DNA of 16,142 nucleotides, taken from assembly GCA_028685445.1 (NCBI GenBank), contig JAQUDY010000007.1, positions 1-16,142 on the forward strand, read 5' to 3'. The translations under genes and the position numbers were made by a program. The notes below the pieces were generated by a model. That model was not told the origin of the DNA and did no database searches. It worked only from the letters and a program-made list of their open reading frames with translations. Source of the DNA: Bacilli bacterium. GTDB lineage: Bacteria > Bacillota_I > Bacilli_A > RF39 > UBA660. Numbering within the stretch: the stretch's first letter is position 1; the number at the start of each line of letters is the position of its first letter. Shown here piece by piece: positions 6,821 to 12,777 of this stretch.

Positions 6821-7186
6821 TTAAGCTAGTTCTACAGTTGCTCCTGCTTCTTCTAATTTAGCTTTAATTTCATTCGCTTCTTCTTTTGGAATATTTTCTT
6901 TAACATTTCCACCATTATCAGCAACAGCTTTGGCTTCAACTAAGCCAAGTCCTGTAATTTCTCTAATTATTTTAATAACGCCAATTTTAGCTGCACCTGC
7001 ATCTTTTAATACAACTGTTATTGTACTTGATTCTTCTTCAGCTGCTGCTGCTGGAGCTGCTGCTACTGCTACAGCACTTGGATCTACTCCAAATTCTTCT
7101 TTCATTGCATCTACTAATTCTTTAACTTCAAGAATAGTCATTTCTTTTAAACCTTTGATAAATTCGTCTTTTGTAAATTTCGCCAT
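6821..7186 (-). CDS. rplL: 50S ribosomal protein L7/L12
   Basis: L7/L12, present as dimers on L10, forms the ribosomal stalk that recruits and activates translational GTPases such as EF-Tu and EF-G, both encoded downstream. 121 residues, the normal length. It has an N-terminal dimerisation region (1-33), an Ala-rich hinge (about 39-52: [14 protein letters not shown]), and the C-terminal domain with [24 protein letters not shown] and [20 protein letters not shown], the factor-binding face. ATG 7186 follows AGAGGA. It is 20 nt downstream of rplJ in the same operon, and a strong terminator follows. Confidence 0.98.
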   Translation of the reverse strand: MAKFTKDEFIKGLKEMTILEVKELVDAMKEEFGVDPSAVAVAAAPAAAAEEESSTITVVLKDAGAAKIGVIKIIREITGLGLVEAKAVADNGGNVKENIPKEEANEIKAKLEEAGATVELA

Positions 7187-7206
7187 TTTATTTCCTCTTT
7201 CTTTTT

Positions 7207-7704
7207 TTAATTATTTTCTTCTAATCCTTCAGCATATAAGTTTAAGCTGATTGATAGGTTTTTTACGTGTTCTATCATTCCACCCGCAAGCATTGTTAAT
7301 AAGCCTTCCATAGATGGAATAGTTGCATATTCTTTAATTGTTTCAAGAGATACTATATCTCCTTTAATAATTCCTGCTTTGATTTCAACTGTTTTATTCT
7401 CTTTTGCAAAACTATCTAAAACTTTAATTGCTTCTAGTAAGTTTTCTCCAAAAAGAATAGCATTAGGTCCAGCTAAGAATTCATTTAAATCTAGTTTTAA
7501 ATCTTCAAGAGCGATTTTTACTAAAGTGTTTTTATAAATTTTAACTTCAGCATTAACTTCTCTTAATTTACGTCTTAGATTAACCATATTAGATACAGTC
7601 AATCCTTGGTAAGTAAATATAATTACTGCTTCAGATTTTTCGACCTGATTCGTGATTTTCTTAACTAAATCTTTTTTTAAATTAAGATTTTTTTCACTTG
7701 CCAT
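7207..7704 (-). CDS. rplJ: 50S ribosomal protein L10
   Basis: L10 anchors L7/L12 dimers to 23S rRNA at the stalk base and, as the L10(L12)4 complex, controls its own operon. The 165-residue protein starts at ATG 7704 ([14 protein letters not shown]) with AAGGAGG upstream. A longer reading from 7740 is rejected because it would begin inside the leader terminator. Visible family features are [25 protein letters not shown] (about 24-48, in two parts), [18 protein letters not shown] and the C-terminal helix that binds L7/L12 (about 132-162). Preceded by an L10 leader and a perfect sigma-A promoter. Confidence 0.97.
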   Translation of the reverse strand: MASEKNLNLKKDLVKKITNQVEKSEAVIIFTYQGLTVSNMVNLRRKLREVNAEVKIYKNTLVKIALEDLKLDLNEFLAGPNAILFGENLLEAIKVLDSFAKENKTVEIKAGIIKGDIVSLETIKEYATIPSMEGLLTMLAGGMIEHVKNLSISLNLYAEGLEENN

Positions 7705-7724
7705 ATTTTCCTCCTTATATTTTA

Positions 7725-7752
7725 TAAAAAAACTTTCCATTAGGAAAGTTTT
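7725..7752 (-). terminator. Attenuator terminator in the L10 leader
   Basis: AAAACTTTCC (7743-7752) pairs with GGAAAGTTTT (7729-7738) around a TAAT loop, followed by T residues. The same ACTTTCCT segment (7742-7749) can pair instead with AGGAAAGT (7771-7778) at the end of the L10-binding core, so two exclusive structures are possible. Confidence 0.85.
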
Positions 7753-7838
7753 ACTTTTTTAAAGTATTATACTTTCCTCGGCAGGATTATTAAAACTAAT
7801 GTTCCCTGCTGTCTACGGCAAATAAGTTTTTTTATTTC
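7725..7838 (-). promoter_or_regulatory. L10 leader RNA (Firmicutes rplJ autoregulatory leader)
   Basis: The minus strand carries the signature GCCGTAGACAGCAGGGAAC (7802-7819) and CCTGCCGAGG (7776-7785). GCAGG (7805-7809) pairs with CCTGC (7781-7785), as in the Rfam L10 leader that binds the L10-L12 complex. The segment starts at the predicted start site about 7 nt after the promoter's -10. It ends with a terminator hairpin and T-run just before the rplJ ribosome binding site. Control by transcription attenuation has been reported for B. subtilis rplJL; the same is inferred here. Confidence 0.9.
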
Positions 7839-7844
7839 TTTTAT

Positions 7845-7873
7845 ATTATATTATACTATCTATTAGTTGTCAA
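7845..7873 (-). promoter_or_regulatory. Perfect consensus promoter for rplJ-rplL
   Basis: TTGACA (7868-7873), exactly 17 nt, TATAAT (7845-7850). The -35 lies in the last codons of rplA (Phe-Asp-Asn-stop), so the promoter overlaps the upstream gene. Confidence 0.92.
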
Positions 7874-8558
7874 AAGAATCTAAATTTAATTTGATTCCAG
7901 GACCCATAGTAGTGCTTATAGTTATGTTTTTAATAAACTCACCTTTTACACTAATTGGTTTACTTTTTATAATAGTATTAATAAAATATGTTAAGTTTTC
8001 TTCTAAAAGCTTATTTTCAAAAGAAGCTTTTCCTATAATAGAATGAACATTTCCAAAAGTATCTGCTCTGTACTCAATCATTCCTTTTTTTACATCTTCA
8101 ACTGTTTTATTAGGTGTACTGGTAACTGTTCCTGTTTTAGGGTTAGGCATTAAACCTTTTGGTCCTAAAACTTTTCCGATTTTACCAAGACTAGGCATCA
8201 TTTCTGGTGTAGCTATGATAATATCAAAATCAAACCAATTTTCTTTTTCGATTTTTTCTATTAATTCAACTTCACCAACATAATCTGCGCCAGCTGCTTT
8301 TGCATCTTTTGCTGCATCACCTTTAGCTAAGACTAATATTTTTGATATTTTTCCTGTGCCATTTGGTAATACCACAGATCCTCTTAATTGTTGATCTGAC
8401 TTTTTAGCATCAATGTTTAAATTAATAGCTACATCAATAGTACTATCAAACTTTGTTGTACTAGTTTCTTTTGCTAGTTTAATTGCATCAATTAGCTCAT
8501 AACTTTTTGTTTTATCAACTAATTTTGAAGCTTCCACATATTTTTTTCCTTTTTTCAT
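7863..8558 (-). CDS. rplA: 50S ribosomal protein L1
   Basis: L1 forms the mobile L1 stalk that moves deacylated tRNA out of the E site, and it represses the rplK-rplA mRNA by binding a leader that mimics its rRNA site. 231 residues, as in B. subtilis (232). Conserved segments: the N-terminal KKYVEASKLVDKTKSYELIDAI (split), KFDSTIDVAINLNID (35-49), RGSVVLPNGTGK, the second domain with PSLGKIGKVLGPKGLMPNPKTGTVT, and the C-terminal strand SISTTMGPGIKLNL-like ending. ATG 8558 follows GGAGG. It is 43 nt downstream of rplK, and the rplJ promoter starts within its last codons. Confidence 0.98.
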   Translation of the reverse strand: MKKGKKYVEASKLVDKTKSYELIDAIKLAKETSTTKFDSTIDVAINLNIDAKKSDQQLRGSVVLPNGTGKISKILVLAKGDAAKDAKAAGADYVGEVELIEKIEKENWFDFDIIIATPEMMPSLGKIGKVLGPKGLMPNPKTGTVTSTPNKTVEDVKKGMIEYRADTFGNVHSIIGKASFENKLLEENLTYFINTIIKSKPISVKGEFIKNITISTTMGPGIKLNLDSFDN

Positions 8559-8601
8559 TTAGTTTTCCTCCAATCGTGGTAGATTTTTGCGGATAGAATT
8601 T

Positions 8602-9201
8602 TTATTCTGTTTCTTCTGTTGTTTCTTCATCTTCACCGATGACTTCAGGTTCTAAGCTTGCATCTTTAGCTTCTTCAACTTTAGCTTCCATTTCAGCAAG
8701 TTCTGCCTCACGTTTAGCCATCTCTTTTTCAGCTGCTGCAGCTTCAGCTGCTTGTTCTGCAAGTTCTTGATCATTTACACCTTTAATAGCAATTCCCATA
8801 TTACGAGCTGTTCCTTCGATAATACTCATCGCTTCATCAACAGTATAAGCATTTAAGTCAGCCATTTTTATTTCAGCTATTTTTTTGACTTCTTCTTTTG
8901 AAATTACTGCTGCAACTTCATTTGCGCCCTTTGAACTAGCTTTATTTAATTTTGCTGCTTTTTTTAATAAAAATGCTGCTGGTGGAGTTTTTAATACAAA
9001 ATCATAACTACGGTCATCATATAAAGTTATTTCTACCGGAACTACATCTCCCATTTTGTCTTTTGAAGCATCGTTGAATTTTGTACAAAACTCTTGTAAA
9101 TTAATTCCTGCAGGTCCTAAAACTGTTCCAACTGGTGGAGCAGGAGTAGCTTTACCAGCAGGTATTTGTAATTTTATTTTCTTTACGATCTCTTTTGCCA
9201 C
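8602..9201 (-). CDS. rplK: 50S ribosomal protein L11 with an acidic C-terminal extension
   Basis: L11 binds the GTPase-associated centre of 23S rRNA, influences EF-G and release-factor action, and in the stringent response is needed for RelA activation. I chose GTG 9201, giving 199 residues beginning M-A-K-E-I-V, because AAGGAAG lies 8 nt before it; the upstream GTG at 9210 touches the ribosome binding site. Family features: the proline-rich LQIPAGKATPAPPVGTVLGP (11-30), GINLQEFC, and the rRNA-binding C-terminal domain ending GTARNMGI. Canonical L11 stops near residue 141. Here 58 more residues follow: an Ala/Glu-rich likely coiled coil (145-180) and a very acidic tail (181-199). First gene of rplK-rplA, behind an L1-type leader. 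Confidence 0.96.
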   Translation of the reverse strand: MAKEIVKKIKLQIPAGKATPAPPVGTVLGPAGINLQEFCTKFNDASKDKMGDVVPVEITLYDDRSYDFVLKTPPAAFLLKKAAKLNKASSKGANEVAAVISKEEVKKIAEIKMADLNAYTVDEAMSIIEGTARNMGIAIKGVNDQELAEQAAEAAAAEKEMAKREAELAEMEAKVEEAKDASLEPEVIGEDEETTEETE

Positions 9202-9232
9202 GAAAAACACTTCCTTTCAAATAATTTTCGCT

Positions 9233-9267
9233 TAGTGGTATGGGCTAATCCGCTTTCCCTCCCACTA
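9233..9267 (-). promoter_or_regulatory. Putative L1 operator in the rplK leader (23S rRNA mimic)
   Basis: On the minus strand TAGTGG (9262-9267) pairs with CCACTA (9233-9238), enclosing an internal loop and a GGG/CCC stem. The strands read AGTGGGAG and CATACCACT. They match the L1-stalk site of 23S rRNA (GGUGGGAG opposite AUACCACC) that L1 also recognises in its mRNA. Position, just upstream of rplK-rplA, fits L1 feedback. Confidence 0.75.
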
Positions 9268-9300
9268 GAGTCAGTTTATAAATATATAACTGCAATCAAG

Positions 9301-9329
9301 ATATTATCACATGAAAGCTGAAATATCAA
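9301..9329 (-). promoter_or_regulatory. Promoter of rplK-rplA
   Basis: TTGATA (9324-9329), 17 nt, TAATAT (9301-9306) preceded by TGA as an extended -10. It lies between the nusG terminator and the L1-type leader, giving a leader of about 90 nt. Confidence 0.75.
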
Positions 9330-9366
9330 GCATTTAACTATATATTATCTTCTAGAGCTAACCAAA

Positions 9367-9396
9367 ATAAAAAAAGATAAGTTTTAAACTTACCTT
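9367..9396 (-). terminator. Rho-independent terminator after nusG
   Basis: AAGGTAAGTTT (9386-9396) and AAACTTATCTT (9374-9384) form an 11-bp stem (one G-U) with a tight loop, followed by seven T residues. The stem begins in the nusG stop codon. Confidence 0.88.
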
Positions 9397-9931
9397 AAAC
9401 TCTGCTAACTTGAAAAAGCTCTACTTCTACTGGAGTTTCTTGACCAAATAAATCTATTAATACTGTTAATGTGCTAGCATCAACATCTAAGTTATCTACT
9501 GTTCCAAGCATTCCTTTAAAAGGCCCATCAATAATAGTTACTTTAGAACCAATAGCTAATTCTACGTCTACATCCATTCTAGTCATACCCATGGTAGCTA
9601 AAATACGATCAATTTCTTGAGGAAGAAGTGGAGTTGGCTTAGCACCTTTTCCACTAGAGCCAATAAACCCAGTTACGCCTGGAGTGTTACGAACAATATA
9701 CCAAGCATCATCTGTCATTATCATTTCTACTAATATATATCCAGGAAACATTTTCTTTTGTTTTTCTTTAATACTTCCATCTTTCATAGTTTCTTTAACT
9801 GTTTCTTCAGGTACTATTATTCTAAAAATATAATCCTGAAATCCCATAGATTCAGAACGCATTTCTAATTTTTCTTTTACTTTACTTTCGTGACCACTAT
9901 ATGTGTTTACTACATACCATAATTTTTCCAT
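9395..9931 (-). CDS. nusG: Transcription termination/antitermination factor NusG
   Basis: NusG binds the RNA polymerase clamp and modulates pausing, termination and coupling to the ribosome. 178 residues, normal length. The NGN domain begins KLWYVVNTYSGHESKVKEKL (3-22) and includes FRIIVPEE, KKMFPGYILVEM (59-70), WYIVRNTPGVTGFIG. The KOW domain follows: GSKVTIIDGPFKGMLGTVDN (127-147) and VEVELFQVSRV at the end. The start (ATG 9931) overlaps the secE stop by one base (TAATG), so the two are co-translated. A strong terminator begins at the stop codon. No rpoB or rpoC, its partner genes, is found in this window. Confidence 0.98.
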   Translation of the reverse strand: MEKLWYVVNTYSGHESKVKEKLEMRSESMGFQDYIFRIIVPEETVKETMKDGSIKEKQKKMFPGYILVEMIMTDDAWYIVRNTPGVTGFIGSSGKGAKPTPLLPQEIDRILATMGMTRMDVDVELAIGSKVTIIDGPFKGMLGTVDNLDVDASTLTVLIDLFGQETPVEVELFQVSRV

Positions 9932-10131
9932 TAGCCTGTTATTCCTTTAATCCAAGAAAACATTAAATCTAGCCCATAAAAATATAAACCGAAAATCACC
10001 AAAAACGCTAGAGTTGCAATAGTATATTTAGTCATATCTTCTTTTGATGGCCATTTAACTTTTTTTAATTCTTCTTTTACTTCCTTTAAAAATCTTTTTT
10101 CTGCTTTTTTTGTTGTTTTCTTCTTTGCCAT
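9931..10131 (-). CDS. secE: Preprotein translocase subunit SecE
   Basis: SecE clamps the SecY channel and is essential for export. 66 residues from ATG 10131 (MAKKKTTKKAEKRFLKEV), typical of the short Gram-positive form. It has a basic N-terminus, the amphipathic motif EELKKVKWPSKEDM (conserved KKVxWPS), and a single membrane segment at about residues 36-56 (TIATLAFLVIFGLYFYGLDL). The ATG is preceded by AGAGGTG at good spacing. A TTG seven codons upstream (10152) also has a GAGGAAG before it and cannot be excluded. Overlaps nusG by one base. The rpmG gene that usually precedes secE in Bacilli is absent here. Confidence 0.93.
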   Translation of the reverse strand: MAKKKTTKKAEKRFLKEVKEELKKVKWPSKEDMTKYTIATLAFLVIFGLYFYGLDLMFSWIKGITG

Positions 10132-10169
10132 TACGACACCTCTTTTTTTCAAAATAAAAACACTTCCTC

Positions 10170-10198
10170 GTGCTTACGTATAATATAACATAAGGCAC
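10170..10198 (-). repeat. Inverted repeat centred on the secE -10 element
   Basis: GTGC-CTTATG and CGTAAG-CAC flank TTATATTATA. The arms pair over 9 bp with one G-U pair and a single bulged C. It could be an operator for a dimeric regulator or an RNA stem in read-through transcripts. No T-run follows, so it is not a normal terminator. Confidence 0.4.
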
Positions 10199-10210
10199 TT
10201 TTTTTTACAA
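10182..10210 (-). promoter_or_regulatory. Promoter of secE-nusG
   Basis: TTGTAA (10205-10210), 17 nt, TATATT (10182-10187), starting right after the sigH-like stop codon. The -10 lies in the loop of an inverted repeat (10170-10198). Confidence 0.7.
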
Positions 10211-10215
10211 CCCAT

Positions 10216-10809
10216 TTAAATTAAATCTTTTATTTTTGTTCTTAACCTTTGTATTGTATTATCTATTTGTTTTGGTTCCTTATCTAAAATAGTTGCTATA
10301 TCTATATAACTAAATCCACTTATTAATAATTCATATACCTCATATTCTAAAGGTGAAAGCATTTCTTTGATTTTTTTTACTAATTCATCGTATGCTTCTT
10401 TTGATTCTACTTTTACAAGCGGATCAGCGTTAGGATCTCCTATTAATTCAAGTAAAGGCTTATTAAACATTTCATATTCATAATCTAAGCTATAGTTTGA
10501 TAAATTATTTTTATTTTTTATCGTATCAGCTCTTCTAATACAATTTTGAATTTTTCTTTCAATTACTAATGATATAAAAGTTGCAAGAGAAGTATCTTTT
10601 TCATTTGAATAGCTCACTAAAGCATCTGAAAAAGCTAGCATTGCATCTTGTCTTACTTCTACAAAGTCCATATTTAATACATAAAAAACTTTTTTATATT
10701 TAGCCATGATAATATCTATTATATAATTATATTGCTCATATAATTTATCTTTAGCTTCTTCGTTATTTTCATTTACTAATTGTAAAAGTTCTACATCAGT
10801 ATATTTCAT
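10216..10809 (-). CDS. sigH: SigH-like RNA polymerase sigma factor
   Basis: A 197-residue sigma-70 family protein, most like the SigH/ComX group, which directs RNA polymerase to stationary-phase, competence or sporulation genes in Bacilli. Region 2 covers about residues 18-85 (KLYEQYNYIIDIIM, FVEVRQDAMLAFSDALVSY, ATFISLVIERKIQNCIRRAD). Region 4 is a helix-turn-helix at about 145-195 (LSPLEYEVYELLISGFSYID, IATILDKEPKQIDNTIQRLR). The start ATG 10809 lies inside the end of rlmB (14-base overlap) with no clear ribosome binding site, so translation probably depends on coupling. Its place between rlmB and secE-nusG is exactly that of sigH in B. subtilis. Whether this organism sporulates or becomes competent cannot be judged here. 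Confidence 0.85.
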   Translation of the reverse strand: MKYTDVELLQLVNENNEEAKDKLYEQYNYIIDIIMAKYKKVFYVLNMDFVEVRQDAMLAFSDALVSYSNEKDTSLATFISLVIERKIQNCIRRADTIKNKNNLSNYSLDYEYEMFNKPLLELIGDPNADPLVKVESKEAYDELVKKIKEMLSPLEYEVYELLISGFSYIDIATILDKEPKQIDNTIQRLRTKIKDLI

Positions 10810-11482
10810 CAGTACCACCAAGACCAAATAATAAAACTCCTGCGGCAACAGATGCATTTAAACTATTAACTTTGCCCTTCATTGGTATTGATATAATTTG
10901 ATCACTATTTTTTTTAACTAAACTTGAAACTCCAAATCCTTCACTACCGATTATTAAACATATTTTACTTGCATATTTTATTTTTTTATAATCAGATCCT
11001 CCTGCTTCAGCAGCATAGATAAAATATCCTTTTTCTTTTAATTTGTTAATTGCATTTACTAAATTATTTACCATAATTATATTAACATGTGATAAAGCTC
11101 CACTACTTACTTTCATCACTGTTTCAGTAACTGAAACACTTCGATCTTTTGGAATGATTATATTTTTAACACCCCTTGCTTCACATGTACGAATAATAGC
11201 TCCAAAGTTATGAGGATCTTCTAAGTGATCTAAAATTAAAACCATAGAATCATCTTTAACATCTTCTAAAGTACCATATTCATAGTCATGAATATCTATA
11301 ATTATCCCTTGGTTATTACTCATCATTTGATTCATTAAAGTAGGGTCAGTTAAAATATACTTTAAATTATTTTTCTTAAGATAATTAAAAATTTCAACAT
11401 CTTTATTATTTCTAGATAAATATATTTTCTTTATTTTTTCGATATCTAATTCTTTAAAAACATTTTTACCACAAACTCTCAT
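10796..11482 (-). CDS. rlmB: 23S rRNA 2'-O-methyltransferase RlmB-like (SpoU family)
   Basis: A SpoU/TrmH-type methyltransferase, probably adding a 2'-O-methyl group to a 23S rRNA guanosine (RlmB; YacO in B. subtilis). 228 residues. The N-terminal third (1-75) matches the L30e-like substrate-binding domain. The knotted SPOUT domain shows all three motifs: DHLEDPHNFGAIIRTCEARG (85-104), LIIGSEGFGVSSLV (176-189) and IISIPMKGKVNSLNASVAAG (196-215). Asn92 and Arg98 in motif 1 and Glu181 in motif 2 fit the SAM/catalytic residues. Overlaps mrnC by ATGA and sigH by 14 bases, a compact co-translated operon. Substrate assignment rests on context; tRNA members share the fold. Confidence 0.9.
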   Translation of the reverse strand: MRVCGKNVFKELDIEKIKKIYLSRNNKDVEIFNYLKKNNLKYILTDPTLMNQMMSNNQGIIIDIHDYEYGTLEDVKDDSMVLILDHLEDPHNFGAIIRTCEARGVKNIIIPKDRSVSVTETVMKVSSGALSHVNIIMVNNLVNAINKLKEKGYFIYAAEAGGSDYKKIKYASKICLIIGSEGFGVSSLVKKNSDQIISIPMKGKVNSLNASVAAGVLLFGLGGTDEIY

Positions 11483-11835
11483 TTTATACCTACTATTCTT
11501 TCCATTACTTCACTGAATCTTGCTGGATCTTTTAAATATAATTGTCCGATCAAACATTCTAAACCTGTTGCTTTTTTATATGTGATTATATCTGTGTTTT
11601 TGCTTCTATGACCACTTGCATTACGGCCTTTTTTAATTATATTAATCTCTACATTTGTAAAAAAGTTTTCTTTTTCTAAATGTTCTAAGATTTCTCTTTG
11701 AGATTTAGCACTGACATATTTTAAACTTTCTTTTTGTAAGTCATTAACTTTAGCAATGCCAGAAGCTATTAAAAATTCTCTAATATATAATTCATATGCT
11801 GCATCTCCAAGATAAGCAAGGACTAAATTATTCAT
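11479..11835 (-). CDS. mrnC: Mini-ribonuclease 3
   Basis: Mini-III, a short RNase III that lacks the double-stranded RNA-binding domain and matures 23S rRNA ends in Firmicutes. The 118-residue protein starts at ATG 11835 (MNNLVLAYLGDAAYELYIRE), after GCGGGTG and a T-rich spacer; a 20-codon upstream extension is rejected. Catalytic motifs: YLGDAAYE (8-15) with Asp11, KRGRN-like KKGRNASGHR (68-77) and ATGLECLIGQLYL (88-100) with the acidic Glu92. Preceded by its own promoter and overlapping rlmB by ATGA. In B. subtilis it lies between cysS and rlmB; cysS is not upstream here. Confidence 0.92.
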   Translation of the reverse strand: MNNLVLAYLGDAAYELYIREFLIASGIAKVNDLQKESLKYVSAKSQREILEHLEKENFFTNVEINIIKKGRNASGHRSKNTDIITYKKATGLECLIGQLYLKDPARFSEVMERIVGIK

Positions 11836-11851
11836 AAAAACACCCGCTAAA

Positions 11852-11880
11852 AATATAGCATAAATCTTTTTTTTTGTAAA
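11852..11880 (-). promoter_or_regulatory. Promoter of mrnC-rlmB-sigH
   Basis: TTTACA (11875-11880), 17 nt, TATATT (11852-11857) with TGC as an extended -10. Located just after the trxB-like terminator. The leader is short (about 10 nt), carrying the GCGGGTG ribosome binding site. Confidence 0.7.
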
Positions 11881-11884
11881 ATAA

Positions 11885-11927
11885 CAAAAAAACAAGATTT
11901 GCTTTCTTTTTCTAGAAAACCTTGTTT
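11885..11927 (-). terminator. Rho-independent terminator after the thioredoxin reductase-like gene
   Basis: AAACAAGGTTT (11917-11927) pairs over 11 bp (one G-U) with AAATCTTGTTT (11890-11900), followed by a T-run. The loop has 16 nt and includes a TTTTCTAGAAAA palindrome. It starts at the stop codon and closes the lgt operon. Confidence 0.85.
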
Positions 11928-12777
11928 ATTTTCTTATATATCTACTAGCATTTATTGCTGCTATAGCACCTTCACTAGCTGCGTTAATGATTTGGTATAT
12001 ATCTTTTTTTATAATATCACCTGCAGCATATATACCAGGGATATTCGTTTCACCTATTTCATTTGTTAAAATATAACCATCTTCATTTGTTATATTTAAG
12101 TTATTACAAAAATAAGTGGCAGGTCCTGAACCTAAATTAACAAATAAACCATCTACTTTTACCTTCAAATTTTTAAAAACAACTTCTTTTATAACATTAT
12201 CTTTTTCTATAATATTAACTAAACTTTCATTTCTAATATAAGAGATATTTTTTTTATTTAGTTCTTTAAATTCTTTATCATAAACTAAATATACTTTTTT
12301 AGCGATATCACTTAAATATTTTGCTTCTTCTAATGCTTGATAATTATTTCCTATAATCATAACTTCTTTGTTTTCATAAAGATTAGCATCACATAAAGCA
12401 CAGTAGCTAATTCCTTGAATTTTCTCAAAATTTTTTAATTTTTTTTGTCCTCGACCAGTTGCTATTATAATTGCTTTAGTTTGATATTCGTTTTTGTTTG
12501 TTATAACAGTCTTATTATTTTCTTCTATAACAATATCTAATACTTCTTCTCTTATAAGAGGAATATCTAAAGATCTAAATTGACGATAAAAATTAGTGGC
12601 TAATTCTGCCCCAGATTTTTTTTCAAAACCTAAATAATTATCAACATGAGAAATGCTATTTAATTTTCCTCCAGGAGTTTCTTTTTCTAAGACTAGTACA
12701 TTCAACTTACTTCTTTTAGCATAAATAGCAGCATTTATTCCAGCAGGGCCAGAGCCTATAATTATTAAATCATACAT
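11926..12777 (-). CDS. Thioredoxin reductase-like flavoprotein with degraded NADPH site
   Basis: A 283-residue FAD-dependent disulfide reductase of the thioredoxin reductase family. FAD binding is intact: IIGSGPAGINAAIYA (6-20) at the N-terminus, ATGRG (106-110), and GIYAAGD (248-254) near the C-terminus. The redox-active CxxC is present as C126-A-L-C129-D. The NADPH domain is unusual. The normal GGGDSA reads G-N-N-Y-Q-A (143-148), and the HRRxxxRA motif that binds the 2'-phosphate reads VYDKEFKEL (165-173), with no basic pair. Ferredoxin-dependent enzymes of clostridia (FFTR) also lack these motifs, so the electron donor may not be NADPH. Family length is about 310; this protein is about 25 shorter. 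Its ATG overlaps the lgt stop by one base. In B. subtilis trxB is also near lgt. Confidence 0.85.
   Translation of the reverse strand: MYDLIIIGSGPAGINAAIYAKRSKLNVLVLEKETPGGKLNSISHVDNYLGFEKKSGAELATNFYRQFRSLDIPLIREEVLDIVIEENNKTVITNKNEYQTKAIIIATGRGQKKLKNFEKIQGISYCALCDANLYENKEVMIIGNNYQALEEAKYLSDIAKKVYLVYDKEFKELNKKNISYIRNESLVNIIEKDNVIKEVVFKNLKVKVDGLFVNLGSGPATYFCNNLNITNEDGYILTNEIGETNIPGIYAAGDIIKKDIYQIINAASEGAIAAINASRYIRK

Noticed and set aside
7705..7740. N-terminal extension of L10 by 12 residues
   Set aside because: It would start inside the leader terminator hairpin; ATG 7704 has AAGGAGG and gives the normal L10 N-terminus.
10810..10857. 16-codon extension of the sigma factor further into rlmB
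   Set aside because: The extra residues are the rlmB C-terminus in another frame with no family similarity; MKYTDVELL fits the SigH-like start.
10796..11482. TGA as a tryptophan codon (mycoplasma code)
   Set aside because: TGA works as the natural stop for rlmB, mrnC and two accessory genes at family-typical ends, so the standard code applies.
11836..11895. 20-codon extension of mrnC
   Set aside because: It would run through the promoter and into the upstream terminator; the conserved Mini-III N-terminus starts at 11835.
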